Below are positions 24,586-31,973 of a stretch of 64,000 nucleotides of DNA, piece by piece. The notes under the pieces were generated by a model. The model made no database searches, had not been told where the DNA came from, and was given only the letters and a program-made list of their open reading frames with translations. How positions within the stretch are numbered: the stretch's first letter is position 1; the number at the start of each line of letters is the position of its first letter. The stretch spans positions 24,769-88,768 of the forward strand of contig JAZRWI010000020.1 in NCBI GenBank assembly GCA_045599645.1. Reading direction: 5' to 3'. Position numbers and translations under genes: made by a program. The DNA is from RUG334 sp045599645 (GTDB taxonomy: Bacteria > Muiribacteriota > Ozemobacteria > Ozemobacterales > Ozemobacteraceae).

Positions 24586-24952
24586 GAGGGCGCTTCGCTA
24601 GAAGGGGCGCCTGCGGCTATAGGGCGCTGACGCTAGGAGGGCGGCCCTGAAGGGCCTAGAAGGGGATTTTTGTTTTGGTTTGCTGCTGCTTCGACCAGCC
24701 CAGTGCCAATGCCTGAATTGAGAATTGAAAATGGAGAATTTTTTGTCGGTTAGATTGGGTTTGCTGCTGCTTCGAGCGGGTCGGTGCCCAAACTCAATTC
24801 ATAATTCATAATTCATAATGCATAATTAGTTGTTCTTAGATTGGGTTTGCTGCTGCTTCGACCTAGTCTCTGCCAATACCCGAATTGAGAATTTTTCTCG
24901 GCCAACAATGCCGACCAAGCCAACCAAGCCAACAACGCCAACAACGCCAACA
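24586..24952. repeat. composite intergenic repeat, copy 3
   Basis: Nearly the same as copy 2 over about 330 bp, again starting GAGGGCGCTTCGCTAGAAGG right upstream of a promoter and ending in a GCCAACAAC-type array (24899-24952). Confidence 0.88.
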
Positions 24953-25002
24953 GCCGTATAGAATCACACTTATACATATAACATGTATAGAAGATATCTG
25001 GC
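24951..25002 (+). repeat. conserved dispersed box, copy F
   Basis: AGCCGTATAGAATCACACTT then ATACATATAACATGTATAGA. The left half is conserved and the right half has become a new palindrome (ACATATAACATGTAT region). Confidence 0.75.
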
Positions 25003-25013
25003 TTGGTGATGCT

Positions 25014-25205
25014 CCCTCATCCGTCACGCATTCGCGTGCCACCTTCCCCCACATGGAGGAAGGTTAGTGTTTGCCCCATACGCTTGGGGATGCTTCCCGG
25101 TTGCAACCCTCGCGAGGGTCATAGTGTCAGTTTGCCCCATACGCTTGGGGATGCTTCGTGCCACCTTCCCCCACATGGAGGAAGGTTTCGCAGAGGCGAC
25201 AAGCT
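25014..25205. repeat. REP-like palindromic element with internal direct repeat
   Basis: CCCTCATCCGTCACGCATTC then GTGCCACCTTCCCCCACATG. TTTGCCCCATACGCTTGGGG and the CACCTTCCCCC ACATGGAGGAAGG block each occur twice (25034 and 25161; 25070 and 25132). The CCCTCATCCGTC...CACCTTCCCCC wording resembles a dispersed element I recall from gut Firmicutes. Confidence 0.75.
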
Positions 25206-25242
25206 TTCCAGCTTTTGATTTCACAGCATAGAAAATTATCGT

Positions 25243-25269
25243 TAAGAAAACTGGCACTTCTGCCGATAA
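25243..25269 (+). promoter_or_regulatory. sigma-28-type promoter before lptD-like gene
   Basis: TAAGAAAA (25243-25250), an 11-nt spacer and a perfect GCCGATAA (25262-25269), about 55 nt before the ATG. Same architecture as the site at 5215. Confidence 0.55.
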
Positions 25270-25323
25270 GGGTGGCGTGAATTGTCAAATTTCGGGCCAA
25301 ATCGGCTCTCATAACGGAAAGAT

Positions 25324-27378
25324 ATGCTGAAACAGATTATAAAAAATAGCAGTATCAAAGGCATACGAGGCAAAATAATCCTCGCAGTTATGCTTTTTTG
25401 TGCAAATGCAGCTTTCGCATTTGACGTTTCCGTTGATTCACAGAAATATCCAGTCGAAGTTTATGGCGACTATCTTGAATACCGCACAAAATCCGGTCAG
25501 GTAATAACAAAGGGTAAATCCTTCATTTCCTACCAGGATATGAAAATCAGCGGTGATAACATCCAAGCAAACACCAACTCTGAAGACATTTTCGCTCAGG
25601 GCGCCGTCGATTTCTGGAAGGGCTATGACGAAGTATTAGGCGATTTCATCGTTTATAACATGAAAACCGGTAAAGGCTGGATGCGTAATGCTGAAGTCCA
25701 CAAGGGACGCAATTTCTTCAAGGCCAAGGATGCTTATATCAGCCCGGCTCATCAGGTTATACACGAAATGATGCACACTACCTGTGATGAAGTTGAACAT
25801 CCTCACTACCGTCTTGAAGCAAAAACCATCGATACCTATCCAGGACACTCCATGACAATGGAAGGCCTTAAAGCCAAATGGAAAGGTAAAACAATTTTCT
25901 ATCAGAGAATGAATCGCAGCAATGCCAGACAGAAGGGCACCAAGTTCTTCACCACAAGACAGGGCTCTTCAGACATTGATGGTTACTATGTTAAACTTGC
26001 CGCTGACCTTTATGTTACCCAGCACCTTCAGGGCAAGCTCAATTACGACTGGTATGAAAAGCGCGGCTACGGCTATGGCTTTAATGGCACCTATGATATT
26101 TCCGGTGATAACGGCAATGGTTCTATTTACTATTACAACCTTCAGGAAACCAAACGCGGCCATTACAACACTCAGGTGAACTTCTCATATAACCTCACTC
26201 TCAGAGGTGGCGAATCACTTAGCACCACTATCAACTACACTGGTGACAGATACAGTGGTCAGGCTGAAAATCAGGATATGACAGTTACAGCAACCTTCAG
26301 ACCTGTTTTGAAGTTCATGAACATGACAATCAATATGAACAAATTTTACGACCTTGATAAGGACAAATACGACCTTGATAAGGCCTACCAGTTCGTAAAC
26401 AGATTGCCAGAAATCAACTTCAGTTTCCCGGCCTGGACAATGCCTATTGTTCCAATCACTGTAAATTTCAGTGGTATGTATGGTCATTACGAAGAAAGTG
26501 ACGGCGAAGGGAAAAAGGATACCGAAAAGAAGGATGCCCGCTTAAGCTTCAGCTGCCCAGCTGTTGAAGTTAACGAACGCTTCCAGTTCACTCCTTCCTA
26601 CAACTTCGAAAAGAGCTGGTATACCGGCGATATCGAACGCGAAAACGGCAATACCATGCTTCGCGCAACCCATAAATTCTCCGATGTAACAAACCTCGAA
26701 TTCAACTACAATATATCAACCTCAAAGGGTAGATCACCCTTCAAGTTTGATAACGTAACATCAATAGACCAGACCTCAACAAGATTGAGATTCGCTAAGA
26801 ATTCATGGAACCTGAACCCATTGAATTTCAACTACAACAGAGTCACAAGAAGATTGGAACAGGTCTACTGGGATTATTCAAGACGTTCAAGACAGGATGC
26901 CTACAGAACCTGGGAATTCTTCTGCCGCCAGGACTTCCTCTGCGATGCAGACACACCAATGTCCAAGATGAATTTCGGCGCAATCAAGGCTAATAACTTC
27001 AATGCCCGTTACAGAATGTCTACAGAAAACTGGTCTTTCGACGCAAGTATTAATATTCCACAGGAATACAAGAGGATTTCAACAACATCCTTCAACTATT
27101 CTACAGTTATCAGACCACTTTGGACAATTGATACTTCAGGAACCTACAACAACATTACCCACAAGATGAGTCCATTGACAATAGGCCTCACAAGAGACCT
27201 GCACTGTTGGGAAGCTCGTGCTGAATACAATCACGAACGCAAGGAATTCTGGATGGAATTCTATCTGAAAGCCTTCCCGAATGACAGTGGTCGCTTCAAC
27301 TATGGCACTGACGATAACAAGCTTACAGCTAAACTTGCTGCTTATGACCAGATTGCCAACCGCTACGACAATTATTAA
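25324..27378 (+). CDS. LptD/OstA-like outer-membrane protein
   Basis: 684 residues with an N-terminal membrane/signal segment ending near AFA. An OstA/LptA-like beta-jellyroll domain follows (about residues 40-150), then the LptD-type junction TTCDEVEHPHYRLEAKTI...YPG, and a long C-terminal beta-barrel with alternating aromatic strands. LptD inserts lipopolysaccharide into the outer leaflet, so this implies a diderm envelope with LPS or a similar glycolipid. It is shorter than E. coli LptD (784), and the two conserved disulfide pairs are not obvious. Start ATG 25324 has ACGGAAAG upstream. The upstream gap holds repeats and a sigma-28-type promoter. Confidence 0.85.
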   Translation: MLKQIIKNSSIKGIRGKIILAVMLFCANAAFAFDVSVDSQKYPVEVYGDYLEYRTKSGQVITKGKSFISYQDMKISGDNIQANTNSEDIFAQGAVDFWKGYDEVLGDFIVYNMKTGKGWMRNAEVHKGRNFFKAKDAYISPAHQVIHEMMHTTCDEVEHPHYRLEAKTIDTYPGHSMTMEGLKAKWKGKTIFYQRMNRSNARQKGTKFFTTRQGSSDIDGYYVKLAADLYVTQHLQGKLNYDWYEKRGYGYGFNGTYDISGDNGNGSIYYYNLQETKRGHYNTQVNFSYNLTLRGGESLSTTINYTGDRYSGQAENQDMTVTATFRPVLKFMNMTINMNKFYDLDKDKYDLDKAYQFVNRLPEINFSFPAWTMPIVPITVNFSGMYGHYEESDGEGKKDTEKKDARLSFSCPAVEVNERFQFTPSYNFEKSWYTGDIERENGNTMLRATHKFSDVTNLEFNYNISTSKGRSPFKFDNVTSIDQTSTRLRFAKNSWNLNPLNFNYNRVTRRLEQVYWDYSRRSRQDAYRTWEFFCRQDFLCDADTPMSKMNFGAIKANNFNARYRMSTENWSFDASINIPQEYKRISTTSFNYSTVIRPLWTIDTSGTYNNITHKMSPLTIGLTRDLHCWEARAEYNHERKEFWMEFYLKAFPNDSGRFNYGTDDNKLTAKLAAYDQIANRYDNY

Positions 27379-27438
27379 AAATTAAATGATTTAACAGCTT
27401 TTTTCACTTGCCTATAGCTTGTTAAGCAAGAAAAAGTA

Positions 27439-27444
27439 TATAAT
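27439..27444 (+). promoter_or_regulatory. -10 element before rpiB
   Basis: A perfect TATAAT about 33 nt before the rpiB ATG. The nearest -35-like TTGTTA (27419) is only 14 nt away, so the promoter is imperfect. Confidence 0.35.
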
Positions 27445-27476
27445 GAAAGAAACTACCCTTGGAAAGGTCTATATAA

Positions 27477-27911
27477 ATGAAAATTATTACTGGTTCCGAT
27501 CACGCAGGTTTAGCTTTAAAGAAGATTCTGATTGCCCATTTGGAAAAAGCTGGACATCAGGTAGAAGATGTAGGAACTTATACTACTGATTCCTGTGATT
27601 ATCCTGATTATGCCCATGCTCTTGCCAAAAAGGTTCTGGCAGACCCGGAATCAAAAGGCGTTTTAGTATGCGGTTCAGGCATTGGTATTTCAATTGCAGC
27701 CAATAGACATCCTGGCATCAGAGCAGCCTTAGTTCACTGTTCTCTTGAAGCTGAACTCTCCAGACGTCATAACAATGCAAACGTAATTGTTATGGGCGGT
27801 CGCATTATTGGCGAAGAAATAGCCAAAGACGCTCTTGATAAATTCCTTGCTACCGAATTTGAAGGTGGCAGACACGAAAACAGAATCAAGAAAATCGAAA
27901 TAGCTGACTAA
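27477..27911 (+). CDS. rpiB: ribose-5-phosphate isomerase B
   Basis: 144 residues, typical for the RpiB/LacAB family. It interconverts ribulose 5-phosphate and ribose 5-phosphate in the pentose phosphate pathway. D8-H9 in GSDHAG, catalytic C65 in VCGSGIGISIAANR, and H98 in SRRHNNANV are all in place. First gene of a plus-strand run rpiB, dCMP deaminase, murA, HEAT protein; the next gene starts 4 nt after its stop. Confidence 0.95.
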   Translation: MKIITGSDHAGLALKKILIAHLEKAGHQVEDVGTYTTDSCDYPDYAHALAKKVLADPESKGVLVCGSGIGISIAANRHPGIRAALVHCSLEAELSRRHNNANVIVMGGRIIGEEIAKDALDKFLATEFEGGRHENRIKKIEIAD

Positions 27912-27915
27912 TACT

Positions 27916-28404
27916 ATGGAACAAAATTTGAATATACCTCCAATGACAGACGAAAGACCGGATTGGAATACATATTTTCTGCGTATTGCAAAGCTGGTTG
28001 CCACTCGCGCTACCTGTATGAGGCGTTCTGTAGGCGCCGTAATCGTTAAGGATAACCGTATCCTGGCAACAGGCTATAACGGTGCTCCTCACGGCTGTGC
28101 TCACTGTTCGCAGATTCCTGGTGGCTGTATGAGAGAAGCCCAGAACATTCCTTCTGGTCAGAGACAGGAATTGTGCAGAGGCCTTCATGCTGAACAGAAT
28201 GCTATTCTTCAGGCTGCAGCCTTTGGCGTTTCCTTAACAGGCAGTGACATTTATGTAACTCACCAGCCATGCGTAACCTGTGCTAAAATGCTCATTAATG
28301 CAGGTATCAAGCGCATCGTTTACTTAGGTGAATACCCGGATGAACTCTCAATCGAGATGCTCAAAGAAGTTGGAATGAAACTCGAAAGGATAAAAATAGA
28401 TTAA
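27916..28404 (+). CDS. dCMP deaminase (ComEB-like)
   Basis: 162 residues. Deaminates dCMP to dUMP, feeding thymidylate synthesis. The cytidine/deoxycytidylate deaminase zinc site is complete: H91-A-E93 and PCVTC with C119 and C122. The region CAHCSQIPGGC supplies extra zinc ligands seen in many dCMP deaminases. Starts 4 nt after rpiB and ends 3 nt before murA, so the genes form one operon. Confidence 0.93.
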   Translation: MEQNLNIPPMTDERPDWNTYFLRIAKLVATRATCMRRSVGAVIVKDNRILATGYNGAPHGCAHCSQIPGGCMREAQNIPSGQRQELCRGLHAEQNAILQAAAFGVSLTGSDIYVTHQPCVTCAKMLINAGIKRIVYLGEYPDELSIEMLKEVGMKLERIKID

Positions 28405-28407
28405 GTC

Positions 28408-29664
28408 ATGGCAAAAATCCTAATCAACGGCGGTAAACCATTATCAGGAAGTATTAAAGTGAGCGGAGCCAAGAACGCAGCTCTTCCTATTATTGCAGGT
28501 GTTATTCTCAGCACTAAGCCAGTAAAGCTCACTAACGTTCCAGCACTCAATGATGTAACAACAATTTCTAAGGTTCTTGAAGCTCTTGGCGTAAAAGTTA
28601 CCAGAGTCTCAAACAACACTTACGAATTCGATGCATCAGGCAAAATAAGCGATGAAGCTCCTTATGAACTTGTAAAAACCATGAGAGCCAGCTTTTTTGT
28701 AATGGGTCCGTTGCTTGCCAGACTTAAAAAAGCCAGAGTTCCACTACCAGGCGGATGCGCTATCGGTGTTCGCCCGGTAAATATCCATCTTAAAGGCTTT
28801 GAAGAATTAGGCGCCCAGGTTTCAATCGAAGGTGGCTGCGCAGTTGCAGTAGCAGACCGCCTTGTTGGGAAAAAGATTCTCCTTGATTTCCCGTCTGTCG
28901 GTGCCACAGAAAATCTTATTATGGCCGCTACTCTTGCAGAAGGCCAGACTGTTATAGAAAATGCTGCCCAGGAACCTGAAATCGTTGACTTAGCAAATTT
29001 CCTGAATGCATTAGGCGCTAAGATTCAGGGCGCTGGTGGTCCAAGCATCACTATTGATGGCGTTAAGGAACTTGGCGGATGCGAATACAGCATTATGCCA
29101 GACCGCATTGAAGCCGGAACCTTCGCTGTTCTTGGCGCAATGACCAAGGGTCCTATCAGAATCGAAAACTGTAATCCAGACCACCTCGTTGCATTAACTG
29201 CCAAGCTTCGCGAAATGGGCGCCAACATCGAAACCGGCAAGGATTACATGATTGCCAGTGCCGATAAACCCCTAAAAGCAGTAGAAATTAAGACTATGCC
29301 TTATCCTGGTTTTGCTACAGACATGCAGGCTCAGGTAATGGCCGCCATGTGTGTAGCTGAAGGTGCTTCATCTGTTACAGAAACCATTTTTGAAAACAGA
29401 TTTATGCATGTTTCAGAACTTTCAAGAATGGGTGCCAGCATTAATATTCACGAACGAACAGCTGTTATTCACGGTGTTGAACATCTGGAAGGCGCTCCTG
29501 TCGCAGCAACAGATTTAAGAGCTGGTGCAGCAATGGTTCTTGCAGGCCTGGCAGCAAACGGTCACACAGAAATCAGTCAGATTTACCACATAGACCGTGG
29601 CTATGAAGATCTTGTAGGCCGCATCCGCAAGCTTGGAGCAGATATTACACGCGTTGAAGAATAA
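28408..29664 (+). CDS. murA: UDP-N-acetylglucosamine 1-carboxyvinyltransferase
   Basis: 418 residues. Catalyses the first committed step of peptidoglycan synthesis, adding enolpyruvyl from PEP to UDP-GlcNAc in the cytoplasm. K22/N23 in SGAKNAALP bind substrate, and C117 in LPGGCAIGVRP is the catalytic and fosfomycin-reactive cysteine. Length and both EPSP-like halves are normal. In an operon with rpiB and the dCMP deaminase upstream and a HEAT protein 26 nt downstream. Confidence 0.97.
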   Translation: MAKILINGGKPLSGSIKVSGAKNAALPIIAGVILSTKPVKLTNVPALNDVTTISKVLEALGVKVTRVSNNTYEFDASGKISDEAPYELVKTMRASFFVMGPLLARLKKARVPLPGGCAIGVRPVNIHLKGFEELGAQVSIEGGCAVAVADRLVGKKILLDFPSVGATENLIMAATLAEGQTVIENAAQEPEIVDLANFLNALGAKIQGAGGPSITIDGVKELGGCEYSIMPDRIEAGTFAVLGAMTKGPIRIENCNPDHLVALTAKLREMGANIETGKDYMIASADKPLKAVEIKTMPYPGFATDMQAQVMAAMCVAEGASSVTETIFENRFMHVSELSRMGASINIHERTAVIHGVEHLEGAPVAATDLRAGAAMVLAGLAANGHTEISQIYHIDRGYEDLVGRIRKLGADITRVEE

Positions 29665-29690
29665 ACAATAGGATAAAAAGAGGAAAGAAA

Positions 29691-31400
29691 ATGACTGAGT
29701 CTTCAAAAAACCGATTTCAAAAGCTAATTGACGGTCTTAAGAGTTCTGACAGAGAAGTAAAGCTCATGTCCATCGCTTCACTTGGAATTTTGCGTATGAA
29801 GCAACATTCTGAGCTGCTGTGTGATTTGCTTTCTTCACCTGATCAAGAGGTTCTTGCCGCTGCGATTAAATCAATCGGCCAAATTGGAAATCCTAGCTCA
29901 GCCAAATATCTGCTTGATTTTATCAGTAATCCGAATGAAAACCTGGCAAAGGAAGCTTTTGAAAGCCTCAGAAACATGGACCTAACATCTGTAGAAGATG
30001 TTGTCATCAAGGCTTGCAGTGCTGATCAACCACCGGCATTACGCAAAAAGATTGTAGATATTCTTTCCGATTACAATGATGTCAGAGTCAGCTCACTGAT
30101 GAATGAAATTCTTGGTCAGACCAGGGATTCAGAACTTCTTTCCGCTGCCATCAGCTATTATATAAAATATCCTTCCAGCGAACGCCACACAGTTCTTAAA
30201 ATGCTTGCCGGCGACGGCAACTGGAGCATTTCACTCAACGCAAATCTTGCTCTTTCAAGATTAAAGGACGAAGGCGCTCACGCGCAGGTTAAACGCCTTG
30301 CTAAGTCCTCCAATTCAGAAGTCCGCACTATTATAGTCAAGGCTCTGAATATGCGTCCAATAATCGAAGACAGAGATATTTACCAGGTTCTTTTTGAAGA
30401 CAACAGAGCCAGCATAAGAGAACTAGCTCTTGAAGGCATGCAATTATTCGCTGCCGACGAGCGTATCAATCTCCTTCGCAGATGGCTAAACAGTGAAGGC
30501 GACAACAACATACGCATTAAGCTTGTTAAAATGGCTGCTGCCGAAAAATCACCAATGCTTTTTGATGAATTATTCAAGCTCCTGCAGTCATCTGATGAAA
30601 AGCTTCAGAAGGTGGCAATTGAAGCACTCAGCCAGATCGGAGAAAAAATCGTTGACCGCATTCTTCTTGATTACGAAAGAATGCCATTGCTTCTCCGTGA
30701 ACAGATGCTTCTTGTATTGGGCCGCATCGGGTGCCCCAAAGCAAGCTATCTCATAAAAGAAGCTCTTTTTGCAAAAGAACGCTGGTTGCGCATCAATGCT
30801 ATTGAAGCCACTGCGAGCATGAAGCTTCCCGAACTGGTAGACGCTCTTGTAGGAATCGTTCAGACAAAAGGCACCGATATATGGGTTCTTGCTACTGCTG
30901 TTTCAGCATTGGGAAGATTGAATGACAACAAGGTTGTTGATGTAATCGTTCCACTTCTGAAAAATGAAGATGCCAGAGTCAGAGCCAACACCATCGAAGC
31001 ACTTTCCACCTACAAATGGGAAGGCTTGCCAGAAGCCTGCATGAGTATGCTAAAGGATAGAAATGACCGCGTCAGAGTCAATGCAGCCATAGCTTTGTGG
31101 CGCAGCGGTCATTCTGAAGTTTTTGCTGAACTGGAAAAAATGTCTCATGACAAGAGCCGCTGGGTTCGAGCATCTGCAGTATTTGCGCTTGGTCAGATTG
31201 AAGACCCCGCCGGTGTTCCTATACTTATAAGAATGCTTCACGATCCGGAAGACATGGTTTACCGCAATACTCTTGAAGCCCTTAGCTGGCACGGAGACCT
31301 CAGGGCCATGATTCCGCTGCTGAACGAAGCCAGCCGACAGAGGCTGAATCCAGAGTTTTACACAGATATACTGGATAAGTATGCTCAGGCAATAAAATAA
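29691..31400 (+). CDS. HEAT-repeat protein
   Basis: 569 residues, no signal peptide. The whole length is HEAT/PBS-lyase repeats, for example VRVNAAIALWRSGH, VRASAVFALGQIEDPAGVP and VRANTIEALSTYKWEG. Cytoplasmic scaffold of unknown partner, related in style to the proteins at 1-1917 and 41601-42917. AGAGGAAAG precedes the ATG. It is the last gene of the murA operon and runs straight into the hairpin array at 31407, which may end the transcript. Confidence 0.9.
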   Translation: MTESSKNRFQKLIDGLKSSDREVKLMSIASLGILRMKQHSELLCDLLSSPDQEVLAAAIKSIGQIGNPSSAKYLLDFISNPNENLAKEAFESLRNMDLTSVEDVVIKACSADQPPALRKKIVDILSDYNDVRVSSLMNEILGQTRDSELLSAAISYYIKYPSSERHTVLKMLAGDGNWSISLNANLALSRLKDEGAHAQVKRLAKSSNSEVRTIIVKALNMRPIIEDRDIYQVLFEDNRASIRELALEGMQLFAADERINLLRRWLNSEGDNNIRIKLVKMAAAEKSPMLFDELFKLLQSSDEKLQKVAIEALSQIGEKIVDRILLDYERMPLLLREQMLLVLGRIGCPKASYLIKEALFAKERWLRINAIEATASMKLPELVDALVGIVQTKGTDIWVLATAVSALGRLNDNKVVDVIVPLLKNEDARVRANTIEALSTYKWEGLPEACMSMLKDRNDRVRVNAAIALWRSGHSEVFAELEKMSHDKSRWVRASAVFALGQIEDPAGVPILIRMLHDPEDMVYRNTLEALSWHGDLRAMIPLLNEASRQRLNPEFYTDILDKYAQAIK

Positions 31401-31406
31401 AAAAAG

Positions 31407-31525
31407 GCCTTCGGCGTGAAAAACTGTCGCTTTGCGACAGTAGTGAAAACTGGCCTACGGCCAGAGTGAAAACTTGCTTCGCAAGAGTGAAAGACCTTCG
31501 GTCGTGAAATTGCACCTTTCGGTGC
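31407..31525. repeat. hairpin array with GTGAAAA linkers
   Basis: Six palindromes with different stems: 31407-31415, 31423-31441 (ACTGTCGCTTTGCGACAGT), 31450-31464, 31473-31485, 31493-31503 and 31512-31525. They are joined by (A)GTGAAAA or a close variant. It lies between convergent genes, directly after the HEAT-protein stop. Confidence 0.88.
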
Positions 31526-31553
31526 GTGGATTTTAGCCATTCGTTTATCGAAA

Positions 31554-31973
31554 GTCACTGCCACTTCAGTGCGTGGATTTTTGACATTTGTAAAGCACGA
31601 AGCAGTAGAAACCAAACAATTATCACCGCGAAGCGGTTTTCACGCCTGATGTGAAACATCAGGCATTCACTCGAGCAACAGCGAGTTTTCACTACAGACG
31701 AAGTCTGTTTTTCACAACTGCCACCTCGTGGCAGTTATTCACGCCGAAGGCTTTCCTTTATAGGTCACTGCCACTTTCGTTGCGTAGATTTTTGCCATTC
31801 GTAAAGTGCGAAGCAGTAGAAACCAAACAATTATCACCGCGAAGCGGTTTTCACGCCTGATGTGAAACATCAGGCATTCACTCGAGCGACAGCGAGTTTT
31901 CACTACAGACGAAGTCTGTTTTTCACAACTGCCACCTCGTGGCAGTTATTCACGCCGAAGGCTTTCCTTTATG
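31554..31973. repeat. two tandem 210-bp copies of a hairpin array with TTTTCAC linkers
   Basis: Copies 31554-31763 and 31764-31973 are almost identical. Each carries a lead segment (GCAGTAGAAACCAAACAATT), then hairpins ACCGCGAAGCGGT, GCCTGATGTGAAACATCAGGC-type, CTCG..CGAG, ACAGACGAAGTCTGT, AACTGCCACC..GGCAGTT and GCCGAAGGC. They are joined by TTTTCAC or ATTCAC, the reverse complement of the linker in the block to the left. The second copy includes the 3' end of uvrA. Confidence 0.88.

Noticed and set aside
31385..31860. ORFs with FHSCEA/FTTVAKRQFFTP repeats
   Set aside because: They translate the hairpin arrays; open frames follow from the lack of stops in the linkers.
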